Source: Gammaproteobacteria bacterium (GTDB lineage: Bacteria > Pseudomonadota > Gammaproteobacteria > Steroidobacterales > Steroidobacteraceae). From it: a stretch of 10,477 bases of DNA. Below, piece by piece: positions 1 through 7,072 of this stretch. The notes beneath the pieces were generated by a model that was not told where the DNA came from, did not search any database, and worked only from the letters and a program-made list of their open reading frames with translations. Location of the stretch: the NCBI GenBank assembly GCA_029857655.1, contig JAOUGR010000044.1, positions 1 through 10,477 of the forward strand, in the 5' to 3' direction. Made by a program: the position numbers and the translations under genes. Numbering within the stretch: the first letter of the stretch is position 1; every line of letters begins with the position of its first letter.

Positions 1-19
1 CCCGGTTGCTATCCACAAC

Positions 20-105
20 TGGTGGAGGGGGTAGGATTCGAACCTACGAAGGCATGAGCCAGCAGATTTACAGTCTGCCCCCGTTGGCCGCTTGGGTACC
101 CCTCC
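20..105 (-). tRNA. tRNA-Tyr (anticodon GTA)
   Basis: Read on the minus strand this folds as a class II tRNA with a long variable arm. The 7-bp acceptor stem pairs 105-99 (GGAGGGG) with 30-24 (CCCCTCC). The anticodon is GTA (plus-strand tac at 69-71), the T-loop contains GGTTCGAATCC, and the CCA end is encoded at 22-20. Its 86 nt closely match the 85-nt proteobacterial tRNA-Tyr I know. In many proteobacteria tRNA-Tyr opens a tRNA-Tyr/Gly/Thr-tuf cluster; only 19 bp lie downstream here, so that cannot be tested. Confidence 0.98.
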
Positions 106-121
106 CAAAAATGAGCCGCAT

Positions 122-150
122 ATTTTCGGTCCGAACGGGCGTTGTGTCAA
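122..150 (-). promoter_or_regulatory. Probable sigma-70 promoter of tRNA-Tyr
   Basis: On the minus strand a perfect -35 TTGACA (150-145) is followed after 17 bp by GAAAAT (127-122), which matches four of six -10 positions. Transcription would start near 115, about 10 nt before the tRNA. A T6 run (159-154) just upstream of the -35 resembles a proximal UP element. The bases after the -10 are GC-rich, as expected of stringently controlled stable-RNA promoters. A 15-bp perfect dyad, GCGTTG-ACA-CAACGC (153-139), overlaps the -35. Confidence 0.7.
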
Positions 151-182
151 CGCAAAAAAGTCAGTTAAGTCCCTGATCTAGC

Positions 183-665
183 CTAAGGATGGGCTACAGG
201 CAGTCCGTGACCCCCGGCGACCAGAATCGAGAGCAGCGGCAGGAGCAACATCAGCCCGAGCTGCAGCACAAGACTTCCCCGCACGCGCTCCAGTTCGCGG
301 GTCAGTGGCGCGAAGGCCGGCGCAGTCCTCGCCTCGCGGTTCCAGCGGATGTACTGGCGGGTCGGGATGAGCGCGATGAGACCGATCGCGATGAATATGA
401 CTATCTTTAACCAGAACAACCGGTTAGCAATGTAAAAAGCCGTGTCTTGGCCAAAGAACAGGACCCTTGCAAGCCCTGTGGCGACGCTGCCGGTCAGGGC
501 CAGGAAATAACCCAGGTCCGCAGTTCCCAGCAACCGGACCTGCAGCCGGTCCGGTATACGAAGGCACAACCAGTACTCCGATAACAGGAGCCCCACGGCA
601 AGTCCGACGGCAACCAAGTGGAGCCAGGCGAAGACCGCGGCAGCCACCGAGGGTCCAGCCGGCAT
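183..665 (-). CDS. DUF2214 family integral membrane protein
   Basis: This 160-residue protein is almost entirely hydrophobic, with four likely transmembrane helices at about residues 6-29, 50-70, 84-101 and 129-150. The pattern fits the DUF2214 family of predicted inner-membrane proteins: an early WLH motif, a TG-LAR motif near 63-67, YIANRLFWLK at 78-87, and PTRQYIRW at 101-108. No biochemical role is known for the family. The frame is open upstream to 791, but ATG at 665 is preferred because it is preceded by GGGAG with a 5-nt spacer and avoids a long overlap with the dehydratase gene. That gene stops at 667, one base upstream, so the two are probably translationally coupled. A function connected with amino-acid handling is only a guess from context. 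Family assignment is from recalled sequence pattern, not a search. Confidence 0.82.
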   Translation of the reverse strand: MPAGPSVAAAVFAWLHLVAVGLAVGLLLSEYWLCLRIPDRLQVRLLGTADLGYFLALTGSVATGLARVLFFGQDTAFYIANRLFWLKIVIFIAIGLIALIPTRQYIRWNREARTAPAFAPLTRELERVRGSLVLQLGLMLLLPLLSILVAGGHGLPVAHP

Positions 666-666
666 T

Positions 667-1659
667 TCAACTCCCAACGAAGCGCAGGAATGTCGCCGTA
701 TCGATATTCGCGCCGGAAACGACCAGCCCAACCCTGCGGCCCGCAAGGCGGTCGCGCAATGGCCCCAGCAGCGCCGCGGTCGACGCCGCACTCGCCGGCT
801 CGACCGCCAGGCGCGCGTGCTCGAGCAGAAAACGCATCGCAGCGACGAGTTCCTGGTCGCTTACCCGCACCAGCTCGTCGATGTGGGCCCGGCACAGTGC
901 AAACGACATCGGCGTCGCAAATGGCGCGCCGAGACTGTCGGCGATAGTGGCGACCTCATCGATTGCGGCCGGTTTTCCTGTCGCAAAACTCCGGTACATC
1001 GAATCTGCCCCGAATGGCTCGACGCCAAAGACCTCGCATTCGGGCCGCATCAGTTTCACGGCTGTCGAGACGCCTGACGCCAGCCCCCCGCCGCCGATCG
1101 GCACGACGACCGCGTCGAGATCCGGCAGTTGTTCCATGAATTCGGCACCGAGCGTGCCGGTGCCGAGCGAGACGCGCAAGCCTTCGTAGGGGTGTATGAA
1201 CGCGCGTGATTCCGTCTCCTGGATTTCCCTGACGCGGCGGAAACCTGCGTGGACGTCCGGCACGAGCTCGACTTCGGCACCATAGAGGCGGCATTGCGCG
1301 ATCCGGAACGGGTTTGCGCTCGTGGTCATGACGACCTTCGCGTTCGTGCCCAGGCAGCGCGCTGCATAGGCCGTCGCGATCGCGTGATTGCCGGCGCTGA
1401 TCGCGCAGATGCCGCGCGTGCGCTCGGACTCGCTGAGGGCGAGGACATTCAGGAGCGCGCCGCGCGGCTTGAAGCTGCCGGTGCGCTGGAAGAGTTCGAG
1501 CTTCAGGAAGACACGCGTCCCAGGTGCGAAAGCAGCTTCCACGGCCGGGCCCGACAATTGCTGCACCGGTGTCGTCAGCACCCGATCGCCGATCAGGCGG
1601 CGCGCCTCGCGAATGTCGTCGAGCGACAGCTTTGGCAGGGTTTCCGCATCGGCGATCAT
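667..1659 (-). CDS. Threonine/serine dehydratase (PLP fold type II, no ACT domain)
   Basis: This 330-residue cytosolic enzyme has the PLP-binding lysine in GSFKPRGA (K64), the substrate-binding loop SAGNHA (88-93), the phosphate-binding GGGGLASG (189-196) and a C-terminal VSGAN (S315, contacting the PLP ring). It should deaminate L-threonine and/or L-serine to the 2-oxo acid and ammonia. It lacks the C-terminal ACT-like domain of biosynthetic IlvA, so it is probably the short catabolic type; serine racemase or hydroxyaspartate dehydratase activity is possible. The usual GQGT segment reads GTGT (residues 166-169), suggesting a diverged substrate site. The frame extends to a GTG at 1695, but ATG 1659 is preferred because it gives the family's normal length and lies about 44 nt after the predicted transcription start. 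The DUF2214 gene follows in the same operon. Confidence 0.85.
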   Translation of the reverse strand: MIADAETLPKLSLDDIREARRLIGDRVLTTPVQQLSGPAVEAAFAPGTRVFLKLELFQRTGSFKPRGALLNVLALSESERTRGICAISAGNHAIATAYAARCLGTNAKVVMTTSANPFRIAQCRLYGAEVELVPDVHAGFRRVREIQETESRAFIHPYEGLRVSLGTGTLGAEFMEQLPDLDAVVVPIGGGGLASGVSTAVKLMRPECEVFGVEPFGADSMYRSFATGKPAAIDEVATIADSLGAPFATPMSFALCRAHIDELVRVSDQELVAAMRFLLEHARLAVEPASAASTAALLGPLRDRLAGRRVGLVVSGANIDTATFLRFVGS

Positions 1660-1709
1660 GGCCCGGCATGGTATCGGATCGACCGGCGCACACACCCGCT
1701 GGCGAGGTG

Positions 1710-1724
1710 ATTATTGCAGTGCAA
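1710..1724 (-). promoter_or_regulatory. Candidate extended -10 promoter with overlapping palindrome (dehydratase gene)
   Basis: On the minus strand TG-C-AATAAT (1718-1710) forms an extended -10 element with five of six matches to TATAAT; no convincing -35 is present. The 11-bp perfect palindrome TTGCA-G-TGCAA (1714-1724) overlaps it and would suit a repressor site. A start near 1703 leaves a leader of about 44 nt before ATG 1659. The rest of the 1660-1888 gap shows only a GGAATC/GATTCC inverted repeat (1726-1731 and 1743-1748) and no clear promoter for the PilZ gene. Confidence 0.4.
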
Positions 1725-1888
1725 CGGAATCAGCCCGGAACAGTGGATTCCTGCAACAGCTTGATTCTGCACGATTGTTCAGCCGCGCCCGGCGGACTCG
1801 CTTTCCGGCGCTTTCCTAGCCCCGCCCGGAACTGCATACTTGGTTTGCAGTCCACTCCGGGCAATAGAAAAAGAGCGGGGATCAGGAG

Positions 1889-2164
1889 ATGGAGCGCCGT
1901 CTGCATACGCGGCATCGTGCTCGGGCCACGGTCTACCTGATCGTTCCCGGGCGTCGTGGCGCGCTTTGCAAGGCCTGCAATCTCAGCGCCAATGGCGTGT
2001 TTGTCGAGACCCGGAACCTCGGGCTTGCAAAGGGGTCGATCGTCGAACTGGCGTTCGCGATCAATTTGGGCGCGGTGACCAAGATTCACCGCCGCCAGGC
2101 CGTCGTCGCCCATATCTCGCACGGTGGCACGGGCCTGCGGATGGAAAGCTACGCGGTCCGTTGA
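1889..2164 (+). CDS. Stand-alone PilZ domain protein (probable cyclic-di-GMP receptor)
   Basis: This 91-residue protein is a single PilZ domain. It carries both c-di-GMP-binding signatures: RxxxR as R8-H-R-A-R12 and (D/N)xSxxG as N31-L-S-A-N-G36, followed by the VFVE strand. A pattern of short beta strands with hydrophobic alternation fills the rest. Such adaptors bind cyclic-di-GMP and act on motility, pilus or surface-polysaccharide machinery; the partner cannot be read from this context. ATG 1889 is the only plausible start because an in-frame TAG lies at 1865. An AGGAG (1884-1888) abuts the ATG with no spacer, too close for normal use; GCGGGG at 1875-1880 may serve instead, so translation may be weak. 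The gene appears monocistronic: a divergent promoter region lies upstream and a strong terminator downstream. Confidence 0.87.
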   Translation: MERRLHTRHRARATVYLIVPGRRGALCKACNLSANGVFVETRNLGLAKGSIVELAFAINLGAVTKIHRRQAVVAHISHGGTGLRMESYAVR

Positions 2165-2196
2165 ACTGCGAGCGCGAAACAGTTTCCATGTCGGGT

Positions 2197-2240
2197 GGGG
2201 TTCCCGGTGCCCAGTCGGGACCGGGGCCCCTCCCTTTTTT
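2197..2240 (+). terminator. Intrinsic terminator after the PilZ gene
   Basis: A long GC-rich hairpin has GGGG (2197-2200), CCCGGT (2203-2208) and CCC (2210-2212) pairing with GGG (2217-2219), ACCGGG (2220-2225) and CCCC (2227-2230), with a 4-nt AGTC loop. It is followed by CCC and six T residues (2235-2240). Position, stem strength and U-tract all fit Rho-independent termination of the PilZ transcript, 33 bp past its stop codon, and insulation of cysK. Confidence 0.85.
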
Positions 2241-2248
2241 CAGCGGCC

Positions 2249-2325
2249 CGGCCGATGACGATGACCGGCCGCTATATACAAAATTGATCATTTACCGACC
2301 GGGCGCTACCAGGCCTGGGCCGGTC
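2249..2325 (+). promoter_or_regulatory. cysK upstream region: AT-rich promoter candidate flanked by two hairpins
   Basis: CGGCCG (2249-2254) pairs with CGGCCG (2266-2271) across an 11-nt loop. This is followed by the AT-rich stretch TATATACA (2273-2280), the best -10 candidate, although no good -35 precedes it. A second inverted repeat, GACCGG (2297-2302) with CCGGTC (2320-2325), encloses the perfect palindrome CCAGGCCTGG (2309-2318) and would lie in the 5' leader, 10 nt before the cysK ribosome-binding site GGGGA (2336-2340). No known riboswitch class is recognised. Confidence 0.35.
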
Positions 2326-2345
2326 CAAGTACAACGGGGACAACC

Positions 2346-3311
2346 ATGGCGCAGATCTACGACAATATTCTTCAGACCATCGGCCGCACACCGCTCGTGC
2401 GGCTCAACAAGATCGGCCGCGACCTTCCCGGTCACATCGTACTGAAACTCGAGTTCTTCAATCCCTGCGCCAGCGTCAAGGATCGCATCGGCGTCAGCAT
2501 GATCGAGGCACTCGAACAGCAGGGGCGCATCGGGCCCGACACCGTGCTGGTCGAGCCGACCAGCGGCAACACCGGTATTGGTCTGGCATTCGTCGCCGCG
2601 GCCAAGGGTTACAAGCTGGTGCTGACCATGCCGGAAACGATGAGCATGGAACGCCGCCGCATGCTGCAGGCCTTTGGCGCGGAACTCGTGCTGACCGAGG
2701 GCGCGAAGGGCATGAAAGGCGCGATGGCGCGCGCGAATGAAATCGTTGCGAGCGACCCGAAGCGCTTCCTGCTGGTCGGCCAGTTCACCAATCCGGCGAA
2801 TCCCGAGGTCCACCGCCGCACGACGGCCGAGGAAATCTGGAATGACACGGACGGCAAGGTCGATTTCCTGGTCTCGGGCATCGGCACCGGCGGCACGATC
2901 ACCGGCGTCGGCGAAGTCATCAAGAAACGCAAGCCGGGATTCCGTTGTATTGCGGTCGAGCCGACGGCGAGCCCGGTGCTTTCCGGCGGCCAGCCAGGAC
3001 CGCACAAGATCCAGGGCATCGGCGCGGGATTCGTCCCGGAGATCCTGAACACGAAGGTCATCGACGAGATCATCCAGGTCACCAACGAGCAGGCCGGCGA
3101 ATACGCGCGCCTGCTCGGGCGCGAGGAAGGCGTCCTGGTCGGCATCAGTTCCGGTGCAGCACTGTACGCCGCACTGCAGGTTGCGGCGCGCGAGGAAAAT
3201 CGTGGCAAACTGATCATCGTGATCATCCCGAGTTTCGGCGAACGGTATCTCTCGACGTGGCTCTATGAGGAGGCGACAGTCAGTGCGCCGCGCATCGTCC
3301 CACTCGCCTGA
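2346..3311 (+). CDS. cysK: Cysteine synthase A (O-acetylserine sulfhydrylase)
   Basis: This 321-residue PLP enzyme makes L-cysteine and acetate from O-acetyl-L-serine and sulfide in the cytosol, the last step of sulfate assimilation. It has the family's usual length. Visible landmarks are the PLP lysine K45 in [11 protein letters not shown], the substrate loop PTSGNTG (71-77), the phosphate-binding GTGGT (180-184), SSG (268-270, PLP ring contact) and [10 protein letters not shown] (295-304). The last motif and the [20 protein letters not shown] segment (205-224) favour CysK over CysM. ATG 2346 has GGGGA five bases upstream. The serine acetyltransferase gene begins inside its 3' end, so both halves of the cysteine pathway are co-transcribed. 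Regulation is unknown; two upstream hairpins are noted separately. Confidence 0.96.
   Translation: MAQIYDNILQTIGRTPLVRLNKIGRDLPGHIVLKLEFFNPCASVKDRIGVSMIEALEQQGRIGPDTVLVEPTSGNTGIGLAFVAAAKGYKLVLTMPETMSMERRRMLQAFGAELVLTEGAKGMKGAMARANEIVASDPKRFLLVGQFTNPANPEVHRRTTAEEIWNDTDGKVDFLVSGIGTGGTITGVGEVIKKRKPGFRCIAVEPTASPVLSGGQPGPHKIQGIGAGFVPEILNTKVIDEIIQVTNEQAGEYARLLGREEGVLVGISSGAALYAALQVAAREENRGKLIIVIIPSFGERYLSTWLYEEATVSAPRIVPLA
3267..3273 (+). promoter_or_regulatory. Ribosome-binding site deciding the cysE start
   Basis: GAGGAGG, a near-perfect anti-16S match, lies inside the cysK coding sequence and sits 9 nt before GTG 3283. The alternative ATG at 3265 overlaps this element itself and has no comparable site upstream, so the GTG start is favoured. 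Confidence 0.7.
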
Positions 3312-4227
3312 ATCCGCTGTCGCAGGCGATCACGCCGCGCTCGCCGCGGCGCTGATGGCTCCGGGCGATGCGGTGGAATTCCAAGCGCTGCGCATCGGCA
3401 ACTGGCCTGACCGCACGGCTGTGCTCTCGTCCATCGACCGGCTGCACCGGCTGCTGATCGCGGAGACGTTGCACGCCACGACGGCGGATGAGAGTCCGGA
3501 ACAGCGTATCGAGCGCGAACTGGGCGAGATCGAGGTGGTGCTCGCCGCGCAAATCCGCCTCGCAATCGAGTTCCCTGCGCGTCTCGGTGAAGAAGTGGCG
3601 CAGGACGCGGGTACGCTCGACGCCAGGGCTCGCCGCCTCACCCGCGAGCTGTTCGTGCAGTTACCGCGCCTGCGCGAGCGCGTGTTCGAGGACGCGCACG
3701 CGGCCTGGCATGGGGATCCGTCCTGCCGCCATCCAATCGAGGCCCTGTATGCGTTTCCCGGCATCTTCGCGGTAACGCGGCACCGGATCGCGAACATCCT
3801 CTACCACTTCCAGGTCCCGCTGCTGCCGCGCCTGATTGCCGAGAACGCGCACCATCGTACCGGCATCGACATCCATCCAGGGGCGACCATCGGTCGCGAG
3901 TTTTTCATCGACCATGGCACCGGCATCGTGATCGGCGAGACCGCCATGGTCGGCAACCGCGTGACGCTTTACCAGGGCGTGACGCTTGGCGCCAAGAGCT
4001 TCCCGGTCGACGCCGAGGGCCGCCCGGTGAAGGGCCTGGCCCGCCATCCCATCATCGAGGACGACGTGACCATTTATGCGAGCGCAACCGTGCTTGGCCG
4101 CGTCACGGTCGGCCGCGGCAGCGTGATCGGCGGCAACGTCTGGCTGACGCACAGCGTGCCGCCAAACTCCCGCGTGTCGCAGGCGGAGCCGGTGCAGACC
4201 GGATTCGAGCACGGCGCCGGCATCTAG
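3283..4227 (+). CDS. cysE: Serine O-acetyltransferase (long-form, EpsC/SAT type)
   Basis: This enzyme transfers acetyl from acetyl-CoA to L-serine, giving the O-acetylserine used by CysK. The first half is helical; the second is a left-handed beta helix of hexapeptide repeats (about residues 194-295 from the GTG start). It includes [13 protein letters not shown] with the catalytic Asp/His pair (D210, H211), [11 protein letters not shown], the conserved RHP (H255) and VIGGNVWLT. The length of 314 residues exceeds the 273 of E. coli CysE and fits the longer EpsC/SAT group. The C-terminus, FEHGAGI, ends in Ile like the E. coli tail that inserts into the CysK active site, so a cysteine synthase complex is likely. 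The start is GTG 3283, with a strong GAGGAGG 9 nt upstream; ATG 3265 would add six residues. The gene overlaps cysK by 29 bp. Confidence 0.92.
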   Translation: MRRASSHSPESAVAGDHAALAAALMAPGDAVEFQALRIGNWPDRTAVLSSIDRLHRLLIAETLHATTADESPEQRIERELGEIEVVLAAQIRLAIEFPARLGEEVAQDAGTLDARARRLTRELFVQLPRLRERVFEDAHAAWHGDPSCRHPIEALYAFPGIFAVTRHRIANILYHFQVPLLPRLIAENAHHRTGIDIHPGATIGREFFIDHGTGIVIGETAMVGNRVTLYQGVTLGAKSFPVDAEGRPVKGLARHPIIEDDVTIYASATVLGRVTVGRGSVIGGNVWLTHSVPPNSRVSQAEPVQTGFEHGAGI

Positions 4228-4306
4228 CCGGCCGCCGCAGCCCCGCGAAGTTGCGCTGCGACGCCTGAGCCTCCAAGATCGCAATAGCGCCGCGATCGGA
4301 ACAAGC

Positions 4307-5914
4307 ATGCGTCGACCCCTGTCACGCCGAGAATTCGCCCGTCTTGCGGCAGCCGCAGGTGCAGTGGCGCTCGTTCCCTTCGGTAGTGCGAGGTCGCAGG
4401 TCCGCTTCAGCTCCTATCCGTTCCAGTTGGGCATTGCGTCGGGGGACCCCTCGACTGATGGCTTCGTGATCTGGACGCGGCTCGCGCCGGAGCCATTCGC
4501 ACCGGAAATGCTGGGCAGCACGATTTACGAGCTCACCTGGGAAGTGGCGGAGGACCGGTCTTTCTCGCGGATCCGCGCAAGCGGCACGGCCCTCGCCCAG
4601 GCGCATCTCGCCCATGCCGTCCATGTCGAAGTCGGCGGACTCGATGCCGGCCGTGAGTATTTCTATCGCTTCCGCATCGGGAATTATGAGAGTCCGACCG
4701 GGCGCGCGCTGACCTGTCCGTCTGGTGCAACCGACGGCCCGTTACGTTTCGCAGTCGCCTGCTGTGCGCACTACGAACAGGGTTTCTTTTCGGCGTATCG
4801 CTACATTGCCGACGACAAGCCCGATCTCGTGATGATGCTCGGTGACTACATCTATGAGGACGCCTGGGGCGAGCGCCGCGTGCGGCTGTTCGATACCCAG
4901 GAAGCGAACACGCTGACCGAATATCGCCACCGCTACACCCAGTACCGCACGGATCCCGACCTGCAGGCAGCGCACGCGGCCTGTCCCTGGCTCGCGATCT
5001 GGGATGATCACGAAGTCGACAACGATTACGCGGCGCTCACCGGCGAAAACGAGGTCTGTGGCGGCGAAGGCGTGCGGCAGTCATTCCCCGGCCGGCGCGC
5101 CGCGGCCTACCAGGCTTACTTCGAGCATATGCCCATCCGGCCTTCGCGCCTGCTGCCCGGCATGGCGGTGCGGCTCTACGGCACGGTGGACTGGGGAAAT
5201 CTCGCGCGCTTCTATCTGCTCGACACCCGCCAGTACCGCTCCGTGCAGGCCTGCCCTAATCCGCCGACGCCCTGGCGCTGCGACACCGAGCGTGGGAAGA
5301 AAGTCCTTTTCAGCGGCGCCGGTGGTGGAAGCTTCGTGAATCCGGAGGAACCGGCCTGCAAGGCAGAGCTTGCGGATCCCGCTCGCACGATGCTGGGCGC
5401 CGAACAGGAGAAGTGGCTCGATAGCGCATTCGCAGAGAGCCGCGCAGCATGGAACGTACTGACGCAGGGCGTCATGTTTGTCACGATCAAGGAAAGCTGG
5501 AACGAATCGCCGCGGATCTTCACCGATGCCTGGGCGGGCTATCCGCCGGCACGCGAACGGCTGCTCGCCTCACTTGCGCGCCACAAGACTGCGAACCCGA
5601 TCGTGCTGACGGGCGACATTCATTCCTTCTGGGTCAACGAGGTTGCGAATGCCGCCGGGCGGCCATTCGGCGTGGAACTGGTGACTTCGTCGATCGCGAC
5701 GAACAACAGTGACAAGACGGCGATGCTGCCGCTGAATCCGCAGGTGCGTTTTCACGAGGGTTTTCACAGCGGCTACGTCCGCTGCGACCTCGATCGCGAC
5801 AAGCTTCGTGCCGACCTGGTCGCGATCGACGACCGGCTCGATCCGCGCAGCGGCAGGAGTGTGCTCGCGAGCTTCGAGGTGCGCGCGGGGGATCCGCGCG
5901 CTCACCGCATCTAG
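4307..5914 (+). CDS. phoD: Tat-exported PhoD-type alkaline phosphatase/phosphodiesterase
   Basis: This 535-residue secreted metallophosphatase would release phosphate from phosphomonoesters or diesters outside the cytoplasm. The N-terminus has a twin-arginine signal, SRREF at 6-10, then a hydrophobic Ala-rich stretch and a likely cleavage site after ARS (about residue 30). An N-terminal beta domain (about 35-140, WTRLAPEP motif) precedes the catalytic domain. Landmarks are C153 in ACCAHYEQG (the cysteine that ligates iron in Bacillus PhoD), GDYIYED (179-185), IWDDHEVDNDY (231-241) and TGDIHSFW (435-442). All expected metal-binding motifs are present. It follows cysE by 79 bp without a terminator, so read-through from the cys pair is possible. 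The upstream gap holds only a GATCGC/GCGATC inverted repeat (4277-4282, 4292-4297) and no recognisable Pho box. The ribosome-binding site is poor. Its TAG stop overlaps the stop of the convergent ADH gene. Confidence 0.93.
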   Translation: MRRPLSRREFARLAAAAGAVALVPFGSARSQVRFSSYPFQLGIASGDPSTDGFVIWTRLAPEPFAPEMLGSTIYELTWEVAEDRSFSRIRASGTALAQAHLAHAVHVEVGGLDAGREYFYRFRIGNYESPTGRALTCPSGATDGPLRFAVACCAHYEQGFFSAYRYIADDKPDLVMMLGDYIYEDAWGERRVRLFDTQEANTLTEYRHRYTQYRTDPDLQAAHAACPWLAIWDDHEVDNDYAALTGENEVCGGEGVRQSFPGRRAAAYQAYFEHMPIRPSRLLPGMAVRLYGTVDWGNLARFYLLDTRQYRSVQACPNPPTPWRCDTERGKKVLFSGAGGGSFVNPEEPACKAELADPARTMLGAEQEKWLDSAFAESRAAWNVLTQGVMFVTIKESWNESPRIFTDAWAGYPPARERLLASLARHKTANPIVLTGDIHSFWVNEVANAAGRPFGVELVTSSIATNNSDKTAMLPLNPQVRFHEGFHSGYVRCDLDRDKLRADLVAIDDRLDPRSGRSVLASFEVRAGDPRAHRI

Positions 5915-7065
5915 CCGCGGATGCAGTTCAGGTAGAGTTTCTCGAAGTCCCCGACCGTCATCGGCAGCGGATTGCCGCCGGTCGATGGATCCGCGAGTGC
6001 CTGCGGCGCGAATTCCTTCGCGTGCTCCTCGCGCACGCCGAGGCCGGCGAGCGTCGGCGGGATGCCGATGGTCGCACGCAGTTCGATGATCCAGTCGAAA
6101 AATCCCTCGTAGCTCTGGCGCTTCAGGCCGAGCCAAGCGGCGACCCGCGCCAGGCGCTCCTCGATCGCACGCCGGTTCCAGGCGAGCACATAGGGCATCA
6201 CGACGGCATTCGTCAGTCCGTGATGGGTATCGAGGTTGGCGCCGCAGGGATGGCTCAGGCTGTGCATCGCGCCGAGGCCCTTCTGGAATGCGGTCGCACC
6301 CATGGAAGACGCGATCAGCATGTGCGCGCGGGCCTCGATATCCTTGCCGTCGGCCACCGCGCGCGGCAGGTAGTCGTGAACCAGGCGCATGCCTTCGACC
6401 GCGATGCCATCCGCCATCGGGTGAAAGAATGGCGCGCAATAGGCTTCGAGACAATGTGACAGTGCATCCATGCCAGTCGCCGCGGTGATCTTCGGTGGCA
6501 GGCCAATCGTCAGTTCCGGGTCCGAGATCACAATGCCCGGCATCATCTTCGGGTGGAAGATTATTTTCTTCATGTGATCGCGCAGGTCGGTGATCACCGA
6601 GGCGCGTCCGACTTCCGAACCTGTGCCGGCCGTCGTGGGGACCGCAACGACTGGTGCCATGCCCGCAACATCCACGCGCGTCCACCAGTCCTCGCGGTCC
6701 TCGAAGTCCCAGATCGGCCGCGTCTGTCCGGCCATCAGTGCGATTGCCTTTGCGGCATCGAGTCCGCTGCCGCCGCCGAAGGCGATCACGCCGTCGTGGC
6801 CGCCCTCGCGATAGGCGCGCACGCCATCGCTGACATTCTGTTCGACAGGATTGGAACGCACATCGGAAAACACCGCACAATGCAGGCCCGCCGCGCGGCA
6901 GGTCTCCACGGCGTCCGAGATCATCGGCAGTTTCGCGAGGCCAGGATCGGTGACCAGCAATGGCCGGCGAATTCCAAGTGAGGCACAGGCCTCCGCCAGC
7001 CTGCGGATATTGCCGGCGCCGAACAGGATCCTGGTCGGATAGTTCCAGTTGCCCTTCAGGTTCAT
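5911..7065 (-). CDS. Iron-containing (group III) alcohol dehydrogenase
   Basis: This 384-residue NAD(P)-dependent dehydrogenase should interconvert a primary alcohol and its aldehyde. The N-terminal nucleotide-binding half shows FGGGSGLDAAKA (96-107) and PTTAGTGSE (143-151). The helical metal-binding half contains the expected four ligands by analogy to FucO: D200 and H204 (TGMDALSH), H268 (MHSLSH) and H282 (HHG). The length is normal for the family. ATG 7065 has GAGG five bases upstream and lies 7 bp after the ALDH stop, so it is the third gene of the operon. With the upstream aldehyde dehydrogenase it makes a two-step alcohol-to-acid module; the substrate is unknown, and 4-hydroxybutyrate-, 1,3-propanediol- or amino-alcohol-type compounds are possible. 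Its stop codon overlaps that of phoD in a CTAG, leaving no room for an intergenic terminator. Confidence 0.93.
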   Translation of the reverse strand: MNLKGNWNYPTRILFGAGNIRRLAEACASLGIRRPLLVTDPGLAKLPMISDAVETCRAAGLHCAVFSDVRSNPVEQNVSDGVRAYREGGHDGVIAFGGGSGLDAAKAIALMAGQTRPIWDFEDREDWWTRVDVAGMAPVVAVPTTAGTGSEVGRASVITDLRDHMKKIIFHPKMMPGIVISDPELTIGLPPKITAATGMDALSHCLEAYCAPFFHPMADGIAVEGMRLVHDYLPRAVADGKDIEARAHMLIASSMGATAFQKGLGAMHSLSHPCGANLDTHHGLTNAVVMPYVLAWNRRAIEERLARVAAWLGLKRQSYEGFFDWIIELRATIGIPPTLAGLGVREEHAKEFAPQALADPSTGGNPLPMTVGDFEKLYLNCIRG

Positions 7066-7072
7066 GGCAGCC

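Noticed and set aside
154..176. Terminator for the DUF2214 gene (TCAG/CTGA stem before a T6 run, minus strand)
   Set aside because: The stem has only four base pairs with an 8-nt loop; the T-run is better explained as part of the tRNA promoter.
666..791. Longer 202-residue version of the DUF2214 protein starting at 791
   Set aside because: The extra 42 residues are Arg/Cys-rich out-of-frame sequence over the dehydratase 3' end, and the ATG at 665 has a good ribosome-binding site.
1840..2445. 201-residue plus-strand open frame spanning PilZ, the terminator and the cysK start
   Set aside because: It crosses a strong intrinsic terminator, has no recognisable domain, and overlaps two well-supported genes.
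4277..4297. GATCGC/GCGATC inverted repeat as a terminator after cysE
   Set aside because: It has only a 6-bp stem with a 9-nt loop and no T-run; it also overlaps the region just before phoD.
5570..6880. 436-residue minus-strand open frame overlapping the Fe-ADH gene
   Set aside because: It lies in another frame of a gene with intact metal and nucleotide motifs, its sequence is Arg/Gly-rich noise, and it extends into phoD.
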